Source of the DNA: Cyprinodon diabolis
Lineage: Eukaryota > Chordata > Actinopteri > Cyprinodontiformes > Cyprinodontidae
NCBI GenBank assembly: GCA_030533445.1
Contig: CM060078.1
Span: forward strand, 26,155,591 to 26,219,590
Direction: 5' to 3'
Length of the DNA stretch: 64,000 bases
Shown: piece by piece, positions 35,084 through 48,936 of the stretch
Numbering within the stretch: the first letter of the stretch is position 1
How the letters are laid out: each line of letters begins with the position of its first letter
Program-made: the position numbers and the translations under genes
Notes under the pieces: generated by a model
Seen by the model: only the letters and a program-made list of their open reading frames with translations
Told to the model about the DNA's origin: nothing
The model's database searches: none

Positions 35084-38000
35084 CCTAAAATATAAATTTG
35101 ATTAGTGTGTGAAAGTTGTCATGTCTTCCATAACCTTAGTTTAAGAAAGGTTTCCCATACCAAGATGCAGTCACCACCATGCAGTGCGTCTTCTGGGTGA
35201 TGCACAGCTTTAGTTATTTTTTTCCCCTTAGAATTTTGCGCAATTCTCTTTTATCTAGCTTATAAAGTCTTTTTATAGGTTTGTATTCAGAGACAAAATA
35301 TTAGAAAGGTTAAATTGGTATGAATACTTTTGAAGGTAGCATGTTTTAGCATGCAGGCAAAAAATAGAGATGGCAATATATGACCCAGACAGCTTTTAAT
35401 GACCGCAGTTAAGTAACAACAGCAAAATCAATCCAAAGCTGTAGATGAGGATATTAAAAATTGTAAATCTTGTCACATAGCTGTCAATTGATCCTTGCAT
35501 AGGGCCACGCTTTGCCATTAGTTTAATGGTGAGACAAATTTAACCTGGGCTCTTAGGAATCCCTCTAAGTGCTTAAGTTATGCTCCTTTTTATCAGATCC
35601 ATTTATTCATCCTCCCTCCGTCTTCTACGTCCATCCTCGCTGTGTGTCATAATTGAGCTGTAATTGTGTCTGTTTTAATGCTGTTGTTGAGAACAGTAGC
35701 TGCAGGACAAGTAGCGCACCATGCTAGTTTGCAATTTAAATAGAGATAGTATCTGTAATTTAAAGGCTGACCTTGAAAGCCACATTAGGAGCATAAAGCC
35801 ATTAATAGTTGTTGTAGCTGAGGACTGACCATACATCCAGTTCCCCATAATAGCCTATCTGCATGACTTTGGACTAATTGGTGTCACAAGTGGAGTTCAT
35901 CCTCTGTTTTTGCAGCACTTCTTATTTAAAACACGGCCCAGCCTGTTTGTGTGTCAGTTTCAGTGTTGGGTGACTTCACTCCTTGAAAGTAGTGAATTAT
36001 AGCCTGAAGGTGAACAGAATGGCCCACATAAATGAATTCACGCCAACTCTGGGATGGAAAGATGGATTGGACTGAATGGAGACAGATTTGAAAGGAAGGG
36101 AGAAACCTGCCCACCACTTTATCACCTTAATTCTTCTTACAAGAGCGACCTTCTGTGTAAAGTGTGTGACGGCATTCCGACTTCACAGTCCGCCATGATA
36201 AGCATAACCTGCAAAAAGCGTGAAGACACCGGCACATGCTGTACTTGGGAGAACATCTGAATCCTCTTAGCCTTTTCCTCTTCATGAAGGGCACTGCAGT
36301 ACTCTTCCATGTCAATAAGGGCAAAAGTTTAATGCTCTTCATGTAGTGACATTTGCTTTTTCTTTCATCCGGTCTTTTTCTTCCTGCTTGATTGTACCTT
36401 TGCCTGCACATCTTTGCCTAATGATGGTGAAACGTTTCCATAAAATCAGGCAGATAAAGAAGCACTTTAAAATTGTCAATAAATTGAACTAAAATCACAA
36501 CATCTGGCTATTTTGTTTGAAGAAAATATGGATTAATTCAATTTTTTGAAGACCTCATGTTTCAAAATGCTTGTGCTTTCATGGATGGTCTGCCTTTGGT
36601 CAGCTGACTCTCCTTTGCCTCCTGTTCTGGCCCATGAAGCAGCCTCACTGCTACTGCCTAATCCTTAATTTGCTTCTATTGTTGTTCACTTCATTAGCAT
36701 TTTATGCCCCTTCCTAAACTAATGATGGCATTTTCACACACCCCTCCCCATTCTTCTTTGTCTCATGGTTGCCTCCCATTACCCTGGCTTTCCATTTTAA
36801 CCTGTTTACATTAGATGTTGCTTCAAGGTCCCTTTTTGATCCAGAATCACAAGAATAAGCTTCACACCTAAAACCCCAGAGCTGCCCAAAATAAACATGT
36901 ATTTTAAATTTTATGTACTACATAAGGGCTCACCAAATAGTGCCACTTTAATATGTAGTACCCCTATATAAATCTGAGATAGGCTACTGAAACGTAAAAA
37001 AAAAACTGTTTTAGCCACTGCTTTAATACTGGAGGTTTTAATGCTTGTGTTTTAATTTAAATAAATAATCGATTGATGGAAAAAGTTTCAATATTGGCAA
37101 ATATTCCTAAAGATAATTAGAATCTGCTTAGGGCTGTAAGGGAAGATTAAAGCCGAACAACAAAAAAAGGCCCAGAAATATCCTATTTCTTAACCTCTAA
37201 TTAAAATTAATGACTTGTACACATCTACTGCTATGATGCTGTCAGACTTTCTATTTTCACACCCTATTTTCTGTTTTGCTTTGCGTTCGGTTGTGGACAG
37301 CTCCAGAGACAGAATAAACTGTGCATCCTTTATCATGTGTCATTTGAATCTGATTAGCAAGCCTGAGGAAAAAAGGATCCCGGCGTTCATGATTTATCTC
37401 TTCTCAGTTTGATCCTTTTTTTCTGTAGTTGAACTATGACGCAAATGTGTAACCTAATGGCAGAAGTGACAGTCGGATGTGCGTTCATCTCTCACGTTTA
37501 TCAAATACTTTGGTTGGGAGAAATAAACATTGCTTTGAGGTCAGTGTAGGTAGAAATGCTAGTTTTACTTTGTGGATTCACATATTTGGTTTATAAAGAG
37601 AAACCCTTTATGCAAGGAAATTGTGTGAGCAAGGACGAAGCAGACACTGGCCTCTCAGTGCTAATAGTTCCCTTGACAACACAGCAGTTGCCACACATCG
37701 TTGCCTTGGCTGTAGGGTTAAAATGCATCACACACACACAGAAGTCGGGTGTCATCATAAAGAATCTGTCAGTCTCTGTGCCTTTGCCTTCAATACTTCC
37801 TGTCTTTATGCTTTTCAGCTTAATTTGCTTTAGATCCAAACAAGCCAATAGATGCTCACTATTGTTGGTGAAGACCAACATCACGTTCTCTGTCTTTTTG
37901 TGCCCGCCTTTCATGTCACTTCCTCAGTTATTGAGTTGTCAATGGATGGCCCCTGCTGCAAAGGTGACACACCTATTCCACCCACCAACCTCCTGTCAGC

Positions 38001-39501
38001 TCCTCTTTTCTTTTTTTTTCTCTCTCCATCATTTCTTCCACTATGACATATTTCCCTTTCTCTCTGTGAGCGTGTATGCAGACCTGGTCTAAGTAGGAAT
38101 ATACCATTGCTTCAAAGATGTGAATAAAAAACAGCCAAATAAAGGCTAGAAAGAGGAGATCTGAAACGGTAATCCTTCACCAGCTTACTCCAGCAGAACG
38201 TTGCCACACCTGCACTCTTATCCCCATCTCAGCGTTCCTTCCATCGTCCTATTCTCATTCCATTTCTTTATATCCCTTCCCAACAAGAGAGGCTATCTCC
38301 GTAGCTGTGTCAGCGATCAGCATCTCTTCACTCCTCCTCCCTCCTCCTTCGTTTTCTATGTTTCCCTAGAGGACAGTTGGGAGCATAAAGGGAAGAACGG
38401 GGCTTGCAAAATCTATTCAAAAATGAACAGGGATTGGGCTCTTGGCTTTGAATTCCGACAGATAAAGCTAATGGCAAAAGTGGGCGCCAAGCAGTGAGGG
38501 GTGTGTATGTGTGCGCAGCCATAGCTTCTGTAGAGCCCAGCTATAGAAATGCATTTCCTTTATGCGCTGTGCTGGTTGCCTCTTTGAATGTGCAGGGGTG
38601 TTTGCAGGGGAAGTTCCAAGAAAGGTTGGCCTGCGTGCTGCAGTTTTTGGAAACGCTTCTTCTGCCAGCTGGATCTCTTCGCATTAGAGTGTTTGCTGTT
38701 GTATTACTGTGGTCAGTTTGGCTACTGTAAAAGTGATCAATACTGCCAAAGCCTATGGTACCTTATCACCGCCAGTGTGATAGTCTGTTTATCTGACTGT
38801 GCAATAATGTAGCGGCATCATTAATGTTGTTCTTTGAGGGAGATTTGCAGGTAGCTTCTGTTGGGGAGTTGTAGAATAAAGAAGTGAAGGCAAAGTCTCA
38901 TTCCTTCTGTTTGTCTAAAGCTTTATTTGATCTCTTTTATTTTAGTTGTGGACTCTTGTGAATGTAAATACTTCATGTGAAGGGTTTCTTGAATCCTCAG
39001 CTTTAAATATTTTCATTTTTTATTTATTTTTATGTCTAGAAAAAAATTTGACGGTATAATTGTAATGTGGAGTGACATTCACCATTCTTCTAAGCTACTG
39101 CTGTTTTAAGACCACAGTCGACACAAAGAGAAACTGTATTAGGATGCTTTGCTAAAATTATCTAAAGCTTGTTTTAAAAGAAAAGTCTGATGGGTCATTA
39201 TTTATACCTAAAACTAATGTTTGCAGTGATTTAATGAATTTAGCGTTAATCAGTCAAAAATTAAAAAAATATATTTTTCGTTGCGATCAGTCTGGTAGCG
39301 GCCATTTTTGCCCACATACATACGAACAACTCACTCCTGACATCTTCTGACAGTGACGTCACGGTGTGGTAAGCCTAGCGCCATTCTCCCCGCTTTACAG
39401 GCAAAATCAACTAATAGACACATCTGCATTAAACAACAATTATTTAAGATTTCAAGAGGACTTCATCATTGAAATTCACCAGAGCTATAGTTAAACTGAC
39501 A

Positions 39502-39809
39502 ATGCCCATGTGCATGGCAGTTGGATGTTGCAATAGATTGTGTAAAAGTGGAGAGAAAAAAAAAAAAAAATTATTTCACCTTTCCGATTCATGATTCTCA
39601 ACGGGTGGGTTTGTCGTTGGATCGCCAAATTGAAGACGGAGCATTTGCCATCGAACTTCTGGCCAGAAAAAAAACACGTAATATGTAGCCAACATGTCGA
39701 AGAATGTTTTCAAGATGACTTGAATAATAGCATATTTTCACAAGCAACAGATACAGACCTGGCACTTGCTCAACAGCCGATACAGTATCGTAACGTCACA
39801 AACGGTTAG
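39502..39809 (+). pseudogene. THAP-domain remnant, frameshifted
   Basis: From the ATG at 39502 the frame reads MPMCMAVGCCNR (the Cys-x4-Cys and Asn-Arg start of a THAP zinc finger), then a Lys run coded by 15 A residues, then LFHLSDS and a stop at 39590. One frame over, similarity resumes as WVCRWIAKLK followed by ICSQHVEECF, which supplies the conserved Trp and the C-x2-H zinc ligands. The domain order is therefore complete but broken by a frameshift, probably at or just after the A-run. THAP domains occur in P-element-like transposases and in domesticated THAP genes; the rest of either is absent here, so a dead transposon or retrocopy is most likely. Confidence 0.6.
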
Positions 39810-40000
39810 GTGGCAGTAGTTCTCTTTGAGATACATGGATGTCTTCGGTAAAGCATATTCAAATTAAATGACTGTTAAACACTAATAATTTATTGAAAAG
39901 CATGTAATAATTTCATACTTGAGGTACTTTGAGAAGTTTGTATTCTGAATGTGACCGGATTTTTCCTTAAAAGACATTTTGTGGTAACAACCAGCATGTT

Positions 40001-43000
40001 ATTGTCTGATTTCTGCTGCCAGGATCAATGGAAGTTGCATTTAAATTTTGCACGTTTTGCTCTATGGCCTGCAGCATTTCTGTCGGGCTGACATTTACCT
40101 CAGCCGTCTGACACGCGATCACTTTCTCTACCACTCTCTGCTGCTGCTCCGTATTGTTTGTCTGTCACCTCACTGCATTCCTTTGCCACTTTTAGCGTAG
40201 ATATGACACACTCGCACGTGCAGACATTCACATAAAGTTGAGCACACACGGTTATTATCTCCTGGAACAATACTAATAAATGCATGTACTGCTGAGAGCA
40301 AACAGTTCGTGCCTCTGCTGCCAACAGTAGGAGGATGAAGGCTTGCCAAATCTCTCCTAGCCTGCACTCCTCTATCTCTAAGCTTCTCTCCCAATCATAA
40401 ACCCCAACATCTCCTTCATGCTTTCCAATATTTGTTACATTCAGAGTGCCAGAACCTGATTTTAAGGCTTTTTATTTTACACTTAATGTATCTTTGATGG
40501 TAAAACACTAGCAAAGATCCACAAATTGGTTCTATTTTCTTAATTATATTAATATAAGCACAAGTGAGAAATTAGGGAATAAAAAAATCAGCAGTGAAAC
40601 TTGATTTATAATTACGGGCTTTTGTATTGGACAGGTACAGCTTGTTGATGATGAGGTGGCTTGTGTGTGGACCCAGCCAATATTTAATTTATTGAGTTTT
40701 ACAATGCCAAAAACTGATTACATGGATAGTTGAAAACATTGTCAACAGGCCACCATTGTAAAAATTCCTGGGATTTAATTTGCAGAGAGTATATGTGATG
40801 TTATTCACCAACTGTGTATTGTAAAAACAGACAAAAAGAAAACAAACTGAATGCCGGTTGCTGAATAGAACCTAAGATAGTTCACTTTGATTTGGAATAA
40901 AATTTAGAAAACACATCAAGCATAAATGTTGAAGCATTTTAATGCCTGAGTCCACAAAAAATAAAAAAATAAAAACACAATTACAGCTGGATAATATAAA
41001 TTTGTTAGGTTTTGCCTGGCACCACTGCAGTTCGAATCTAGGATTATCTTTCTTCATTTTTGAGCGTGATGTTCTGGGAGCACCTCACTGTGCTGACAAC
41101 AGCACCTAATGATGGAGATGCTTTTACTGAGGCAGTAAGAATCAAAGTAAATAATTTTTCATATCAAGAAAAACCTAAAACGTGGTCAGATGGCCCATGT
41201 ATAAGAAGAAATGCTGCATTCTCTGACATAAGACATCTTTGCGGTTCTTTCCAGCTGCATGACAGAACAAGGCTTTCAGCACATTGCAGGAAGGCTGAAC
41301 ATATAGTATGACAGCAAGACTGCTCTATTAGGTGATTTCCCTCCTTATTCCATGAAACATGCTGGGTTTGGGAAATTCTTACAGGCTTTTGAAGGCTTAC
41401 CAATAAAGCCAGGAGCTACACTCTCTAGAAATTACTCAAGAGTGGCTGTTTTACTCAGCAAGCAATGCAAATATAAAGTAAGAAGTTAAATCCAGGTTAT
41501 AGTCCAAGGAGTAGGAGCTGTAGTTATTATATTCTTATAATTGGGGGTGTTTGTAATATATTAGGGAATATCCAAAGAAACCACTCTAGCACCCCAAAAA
41601 ATCACAGCATGCTGTAAAGCATCAAACATCTGTACATGCTACTAGTGAACTAGAATGCATTAGTCAATCTAAATAACGTCGGATCACAACAAAAGCTATT
41701 TATGTCTCTACATGGTTGCTTCTCTACAATCTTCTGCTCTTTCTGCACTCGCGTACAAGTAGTCACGTTGCAGAAGCAGACCATGCTGCACAGATGTTTC
41801 AACCACCTGCAAAATGAGCTCAAATATATCTTCAGTTTTAACACCCTTAGAGTTGTGATTGATTGCAGCAGTAACTGTCCTGCAAGTAGAAACTATTACT
41901 CCTTCCTCTGCACTTAAACTGATTCTTATGCAAAATTAAATAGATTTATATATTTCTGTTGTTAAAGACATAAAAATAAAACAACTTTGATTTCCATCAA
42001 GTGTTGTGTCACCTTAGGGAAAACTGCTCTCCTTTTTTATTTTAGTAAGAGTTTAAGAAGGTATAAACTGTAAAACTTGTACTGAAATGTGAGTTGAACG
42101 TTACAATCCTTGTACACATTTTATTTCACAAAAACAAGTTTAAAATGGGCTTATAAAAATTTTACAATGGTCATATCTTGTTGATTAAAAATAGTCTCAA
42201 AGTTTTGAAACAACTCAGTAACTCCAATTGTACCTAGAGAATTAATCCTGTTTTCAAAGGCTAGAGATAACAAGTTGTACTTTTATTCTGTTCACACCTT
42301 CATATGTTTTACTAAATCCCAAGATCTGAAGTTGGCACAAAACATTTTCACTGTGGTTTCATTCTTCCTTAACGGATTAACCTGAAAAAAATCTGACAGT
42401 AAAAGTATCTACTGGCTTCAAATAAAATTGCATTGCTTATATTTCACTGCTGCAGAAGATATATCTGGTGTTGTTTTTTTGTGGATGGAGAGAATTTGTT
42501 TGTATTCTTCTTTAATGAAACTATTATTCGGTCCTGTGATGTTTTAAAATTCCCTATTGTAAAAGGATCAAAGCTTGAGCTTCACTTAAAAAACAAACTA
42601 TTGTCATAAAATCTAGCAATGCTTCCGGTATTTTCTGCAATTGCAAGTCAACCATTGATTTATTTGATCCATAAAGATCACAGCTAACCTATCTACACAT
42701 GCATAGTTTTAAACCCTCTCAGTGGTGTGCTGCAGAGGCTGAATCATTTTGCCGCCACATGAAAACAGGTTAAACCCCTGGATGCTGTATGTCGCTTTTT
42801 TCTGTCTTTCATCTTGGCATTGCTTTCATTTGCAATTCTTTGCTCAGTGATGCACATTTTTCAGCAAGTCTTTGACATTAGCACACCGCTTGTTATCTTG
42901 ACGTCCACACCAGTGCAAATTTATGATCCTGCACTTACAGCAAAATGAATCCTGTACTCTTCCTAAAGTGTCAGATAGTGGGATCTTATCTAGTACAATC

Positions 43001-46000
43001 TCATTTCAGTTCTCTTCTTTCTTTCCCAATTGTGTTGCACTTTGTACCCTATCCTTCCCCTCTGCCTACCTCTTTTTCAATCTCCTTTTTTATTTCCACT
43101 TTCTGCTTTAACAACCATCTACTTCAGAACACAGCTGTTCACTTAAGTATTGGGTTTAACCGGGAAAAAATGGTTTGACTAAAAGCAAGGGATCTTTTAA
43201 AAGTTTGTTCTTATAAGATCTGTGTTGACATTCAAGGCTACAACCTGCTTTTGAAGATGCCCTCGACCAGCATAAACGAGAATAAGAAAACAAATCTGGA
43301 TTAGTTTTGCTCTAAAATAAAAAAAATCGATTTAAAAGGAGGGTTATATGAGTGACATCTTTCACTTACTACCATCTGTAGCTACATGCTTTCTTGTGAA
43401 GTCTTCATTAATGTGTCATTTTAATAGTCAAGTATTTAAATTCTCCTAAACCATTGAATATAATGCTAAAAATGGTAGTTAAACAACTTTGATAATTGTC
43501 ATTTGAAAATTTTCCATTGGCTTTTGTCAGTTCATCAACTGTTGTATTTAGGTTTCTGATCTGGTTCAGTGCAGGTGTTCTAGAGCTGAACCAACCAGTT
43601 GGCCAGAGTTGGGGATTTTTCAGTTAAACCTGATTGGTTCCAATGAAGGTTTTGAAGTTAGATGCTGAAATGCCTTTTTTCTTTCACCATTTTTCCATAA
43701 ACGTATAAAAGTGGGACCTTGAACCCTTTTCAATCTATAAAAACAAATCAAATCATCAGCTTTTTGATTCAAAGAATCCGATCCAACAGTTGCTTGGATG
43801 CTTAAAATTGTGAGGTGCTTTTTCATTTCATTTGGTTTTAGAAAACATTTTATAAGGAGCTATTAAAAAGGGGATCAATAAAAAAAGAGACTCTTATGTT
43901 GAAGAAAACAAAAAATTGACTTCATCCAGAGAGCCTGAATGTTACAGTTTTCCTCACATTATTATTTTTTTTTTTTATTAACGTAAGTTTAACTATTACA
44001 TTATTTTAAATTATGGTCCACACCTTTACGGTCTCTATTACGATCTGGCCAGACCTATCTTCAGAAGCTTACAAATAGAAGGTCCTAAAATGCTTTCTAT
44101 AAAACCCTTAAAGTTATTATGCTTTCTCCTTTGAGACGTTTCTTGGCTCCCCTTTGTTCTAAAACCCAAAAAGAAGCGATTTCTTATCAGTACATTGTTT
44201 GCAAGCTTTCCCAGTCTTTCATATGCTTTGCATTTAAACAACCATATTTTGTGGCGCCACGGACTCAACAGCAACTTGTCTGGTAGAGCAATATGTACAC
44301 ACATTCTCGGCAATGCTGCACTTATGATCCTGATTTCTCTTCAGGACATAAATCTCTACAAAAGCTGTGAAATTAATGGCCAGTGGCTTCAATTTTTCTT
44401 TCTTCCCTGTGCACAAATATGTGTGCATTCCTTTGTCTTTGAGTGTTGTTGCACACACAAAAATGTCATATCAGACTAGCCCTGTTCTGCGATCTCCACA
44501 GACTTGATTTACTACACACATGCAGGCTCGACTCTCGGACTCTGCTATTGGATGGAATCATGAAACTGAGGCTCCATCGTCTAAGGCTGCTAAGAAAACA
44601 CAGGGATGTTTTTCACCCACCAAAAGGGCAATAAACTCTGTCTCACAGGGAGTAACACACTTGAGTGGTTCTACTCAGAGCAGAAATAGGTCACTCAACC
44701 CACCTGCAATTTGGTCCCAGTTTTCACTTAAGAATCTGTTTGCATTTGACCACAATATACCGAGGTTTTGGCATAAACTAGAGCCTGAGCAACACTGGGA
44801 TGTTAGCCAGCATTATGCTGACAGTTTTTTATTTTTCTCTAACTCCATTCATCTCAGTAACAAATAATTTTACTGACTGGCTGTTGAATATTAATTTCTG
44901 AGCCATGAAAGTTGGATGCCCAAGAAAGCATCAGCTCCATTTACTGATTCCCAGTAGTCTACTTTGCTTTGTCAATGTAAGATATCAAATTTGATGTGTT
45001 TATTATTGAAGGTATTAAAGTTAAACCAATTTTAGTGTAGTTGTTATGCTAGATTTTTTGATACGGCTTTGCTAAATGGATTTATCTATATTTATTTCTT
45101 CTTCCTTATTCCTGCATTTTGTGCAATACCTTCATCTACATTAAAAACAACCATCTCTTCTGGACAAACTCATGTAGAGCCATGAAAAAAGGTGGTTGCA
45201 GGTCTTCTCAAAATAACATCTTCTGCTTCATTAGGACTCTGACTGAAAAAATTTAAATATTCAATTTCCTATTGTATTAATTTAAAATATTTTTAAGAAG
45301 TACCAGAACATGCATGAGGGTCCAAAGTTTTCTACAGCTGTATTGCGCACAGAATAACATATTTACACACTCACATATATCGATGCATAAGCATAAAGAA
45401 AACTAAATGAACAATTGTAATCCCAACTTAAAATCAACTCAAATTACACAAATCAGAGGTAAAATACATATGAAGCAACTTTCTTTAATCTTATCCTAAA
45501 AGACGAATACTAATGCATATGGCAGTAAGCTTGTTCAAGATCCCTAACAATCTGGAGGCGTAGTTACTATTTTTAAGTGGAACATCTACTTCAACACTTT
45601 TCACAACTTCAGTAAGAAAAGTCTCAACAGTCAAACTGACACAAGTTCAAATGCACACAAAGCACTATAAAGAAATCAGCAATACAACCCATAGACGTGG
45701 TCCTCCCACATGGTAAACATGAAATGTTTACAGTCAATCCAGAATAGATTATAACCACTTTGACAAATGTAGGGAAATATAATGATAAATTGTAATTTGT
45801 TGTTTGAGAGGTTACTATATAGTTGATAAATGACTTGAACATTTGAGATTACTGCCCTGTAGTCTTTGCTATTTTAATGGAATTTGATTAGAGCTGTCCC
45901 ATAGACTGCCGTACGTAGTAATTAACATGGAAAAAAATCTAATTAACAGATTGCATCAAAATAAATGGGTTTCAAACTGTTCTTTCTAACTTACTAAATG

Positions 46001-48411
46001 AGCTTCTGCCTTTAAACTGAATAAAATTGCAAGGATAATGCTTGTTCTTCCTGCTGGTTCAAGGGCTTCCATCTCTGAAAACAGTACACATTCACGTGGT
46101 TCTACTACATTGTCCCCACAGTTCCATTCACTCTAACCTCTTGATCCTCCCACCCTCTCTGTTGCTTTATTTGCTGGTCTCCCTTGCTCAAGTACCCCCA
46201 GTTGTCCAGTCTATTTCATGTATCAGCACTTCTTATCTCCTGCAATCCACTCTGTATGTCACCCCCCCAAACCCACCTTGTTGTGCAGTTCAGGCTATTC
46301 ACCCATCATGCAATAGCCATGCCAGGTAATTTCTATATACCCCCTTCCATCTGTAGTTGGCACTCTTGCATCACATTTTCTCTGCTCAGTTATTTTCCAC
46401 GTGCTGTTTTTCACCCTTTACACTGCTTTTATTTTTCCTGCTACCTCTATCTTCTCTTAAAGTTAAATCACCATGGTCTATTTTATTTGGCAATTATCCT
46501 CTATTTAATAATCTTTCTTCCTATATTTATAATGTTTGACAGTAAATGGTATTTTATCTTACTGAAGCAAATTTACTTTTAGGTAGTGTGTCCAGTTCTA
46601 CTTAATTTCTCCTCTTGCATCATGTTTTTTCTCGTTACATTCATCAGCATTTACCTTCAATCATGTATTTAATTTCTAATAGGCTGTTTTGTTTTGGATT
46701 CAAGTTCCCTTTACTATAACTTTTGAGAAATATGAGTGACAGTGTTACCGTATCCCTCACAGACTAGGGCCTTGCATCCTTTTGACCCCCCGCCCCCTTT
46801 CCCTGCTGCTTCTGTGAGCTGTGGTTAAATACGTCCATCTTGCCGTACTTCCTCTCTCCGATGGCTTCATGATTGCTAATGAAGCACACAGACAGGAAAC
46901 ATGATGTGGGGGAGGAATGGATGAGGAAGAGTGTTTCCCATGGAGACGCGGGCTCCACAGGCTGGCAAAGCTGATTGGCTGATTGATGACCCTGTAGCCA
47001 TTTTGACCGATTGGGATGGCAGAGCCTTTTATAGCACAGCACAGCTTAGATGTGTGACCAGATAGCACAACACAGTTCACTTCTGAATAGTTTTCTGCAG
47101 CATACGCCAGATCTTGCTTTAAGTTGCTCAGTCACAGAAGATGCAGAACAGCATTGCTGAGATTCAGCCAAAATTTTGCCTATGGTACCTGACAGATCCA
47201 CACATTTTGGTTCACCTTTACTTTGAAATTTTGGGTTTCATTTTACCCAGATTATGGTGTTTTCAAAGTTTTTTTTTTTTTTTTTTTTAAGCTTTAAAAG
47301 CAGATTCACTGTGTTTATTGGCAATCTGAATGAGGCCTATCATTTTTTATTTTTTTATTTTTTGTTCCCAGTGTTGTTTTTTTAAGTGATTGATTCCAAA
47401 CTTCAAATATCTGTATTATTTAGAAAAACTGTTTTACCGGTATAATTATACCCACACACAGCTGGTACAAAAATCCCCTCAGGATTTACCTTTTTCTTGA
47501 AATTGGTATAAATCCCTTCTGAAACTATTTTTGAAAACTATTTTTGCATGATATTTTCAATAGATAGACATAAAAATATATTTGATTTATTTTCTCATTC
47601 AATTCCAAATAGTGTTAGACTACATATAGAATAAATTTTTATCAAAGGCAGATTGTTCTTTGATTAGTTCTTTAACAAAGGTTATAAACATGGAATCCCT
47701 ATGATAGCTTTACTTTGTTTAATGTTCCAGTAACATGCCTCTCATTATCTCAAGAAAGAAAAAAAAAATACATAACTGTTTCTATTACTTATTATGCAGA
47801 AAAGGCAGCGGAAATTAATATTGAACAAAATTGGATTATTTCTTGGATATTTCCAATTTTGGCATTTTTAAAAAGCAAGCTGATCTTATGCTATATTCCA
47901 AAATTTGCCATTATTTGTCAACATCAGAGTCAATATTTTATGAGAAACCTGAAAACGTGTCTCACCAGAAAAGCTTTCTTAATAACTGAAGGCTTAGCAG
48001 CCCTTTATTTTTCTCTAAATGCATTCTTATGAGCTTTTTTGAAATAGAATATTGGCCTTGCAAACTTGAGTCATCCAGTAAGCATCCCATTTAACATTAT
48101 ATGGCTTTAATCATCTTCAATCCTCTTAATCTGCACAACAATCACGGATCATATGAAATCATAACTCTTTTCATATGGAAACTCGATAACATAAGCTGTG
48201 GAGAAAAAAAAAAAAAAGAAATAGTCTACTCCTGCATTATGATTCGTTATGCCAGCATCATTCAGCACACTTAGGGTTAAAGTATAGCTGCAGCGTCTTA
48301 CTGCAGTGTCTAAAGCATTCGGCTGATTGTTACAGTATATGGCAGGAGAAGAAGAGAAGGCGAATAAAACATCTCTCTCTAATGTTTCCTTTTTTTCTTC
48401 CAAAAATCCTT
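40001..48411 (+). other. SND1: Giant SND1 intron, repeat-poor stretch downstream of LRRC4
   Basis: I recognise no mobile element, exon or RNA gene in this 8.4-kb stretch, apart from short homopolymer runs (for example T-runs at 47271-47289). A block at 46795-46990 with words such as GATTGCTAATGAAGCACACA and GATTGGCTGATTGATGACC has the mixed composition of conserved non-coding DNA. This cannot be tested without other genomes. Confidence 0.7.
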
Positions 48412-48936
48412 TTTATTGCATTTGTAACATTTGGCACAGTACAAATTCTGGTGCTTTTACAAGATAAACCTGTAAAGATCAACACTGACCTTTATATGGT
48501 TTTTGTTAAAGAAAGTCTTTTCTGTATAAATAATCTTTCTTGTCACGGCTTTCTCTCTAGCATGGTGTAAAAATCACACAGAATGCCCCTTTTTCAAACA
48601 AGACTACCCTCATTTTTCAAACTTAAGACAGCATCTTAAACAACTCATTGTTTTAAATAGAAGTTACAAGTTAGAAAATAGTTTCAATTTCTTTTTGATA
48701 TATGTTTCTCTATCACCAACCCATGGTAGCTTTGTTTGTCCATATATATATTTATTTATAAGCATGTACAACAATAAATGGTCAGTCTTTTAAAGTTTGC
48801 ACTCTGTACAAAAAGTAGTTCTGTTCTTTTTTTGTGCATTCTATTGCATGACTTAAATGATGAAAGAAAAAAGGGTGGAACGGGGAGGTGGGATCTTGGG
48901 ACATAAAGGAGTGAAAGTCTTTAGGTCAAGGTTCTT
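48412..48936 (-). other. LRRC4: Probable LRRC4 3' untranslated region with poly(A) signals
   Basis: On the - strand, downstream of the LRRC4 stop codon, AATAAA hexamers occur at 48756-48751 and 48417-48412 (seen as TTTATT on the + strand). The second is followed by an A/T-rich tract. The real cleavage site cannot be chosen from the sequence alone. Confidence 0.45.

Larger units (their letters stand above)
26776..40000 (+). other. SND1: Giant SND1 intron, repeat-bearing first part
   Basis: This is the first 13 kb of the intron that hosts LRRC4. Supported contents, listed separately, are an inverted-repeat element (28150-29470), a SINE on the - strand (32378-32572), a LINE-like tail (about 34400-34855), an AT microsatellite (35042-35081) and a THAP-domain remnant (39502-39809). 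A GTGTGT run lies at 33451-33463. A candidate conserved block with TTAATTTGC and TTCATTAGCATTTT words is at 36600-36760. I see no exon of SND1 or of another gene. Confidence 0.8.

Noticed and set aside
37556..38092. 178-codon open frame on the + strand
   Set aside because: It is the second longest frame in the window but has no start context, splice-site pattern or recognisable domain. It is T/C-rich with hydrophobic runs typical of chance frames.
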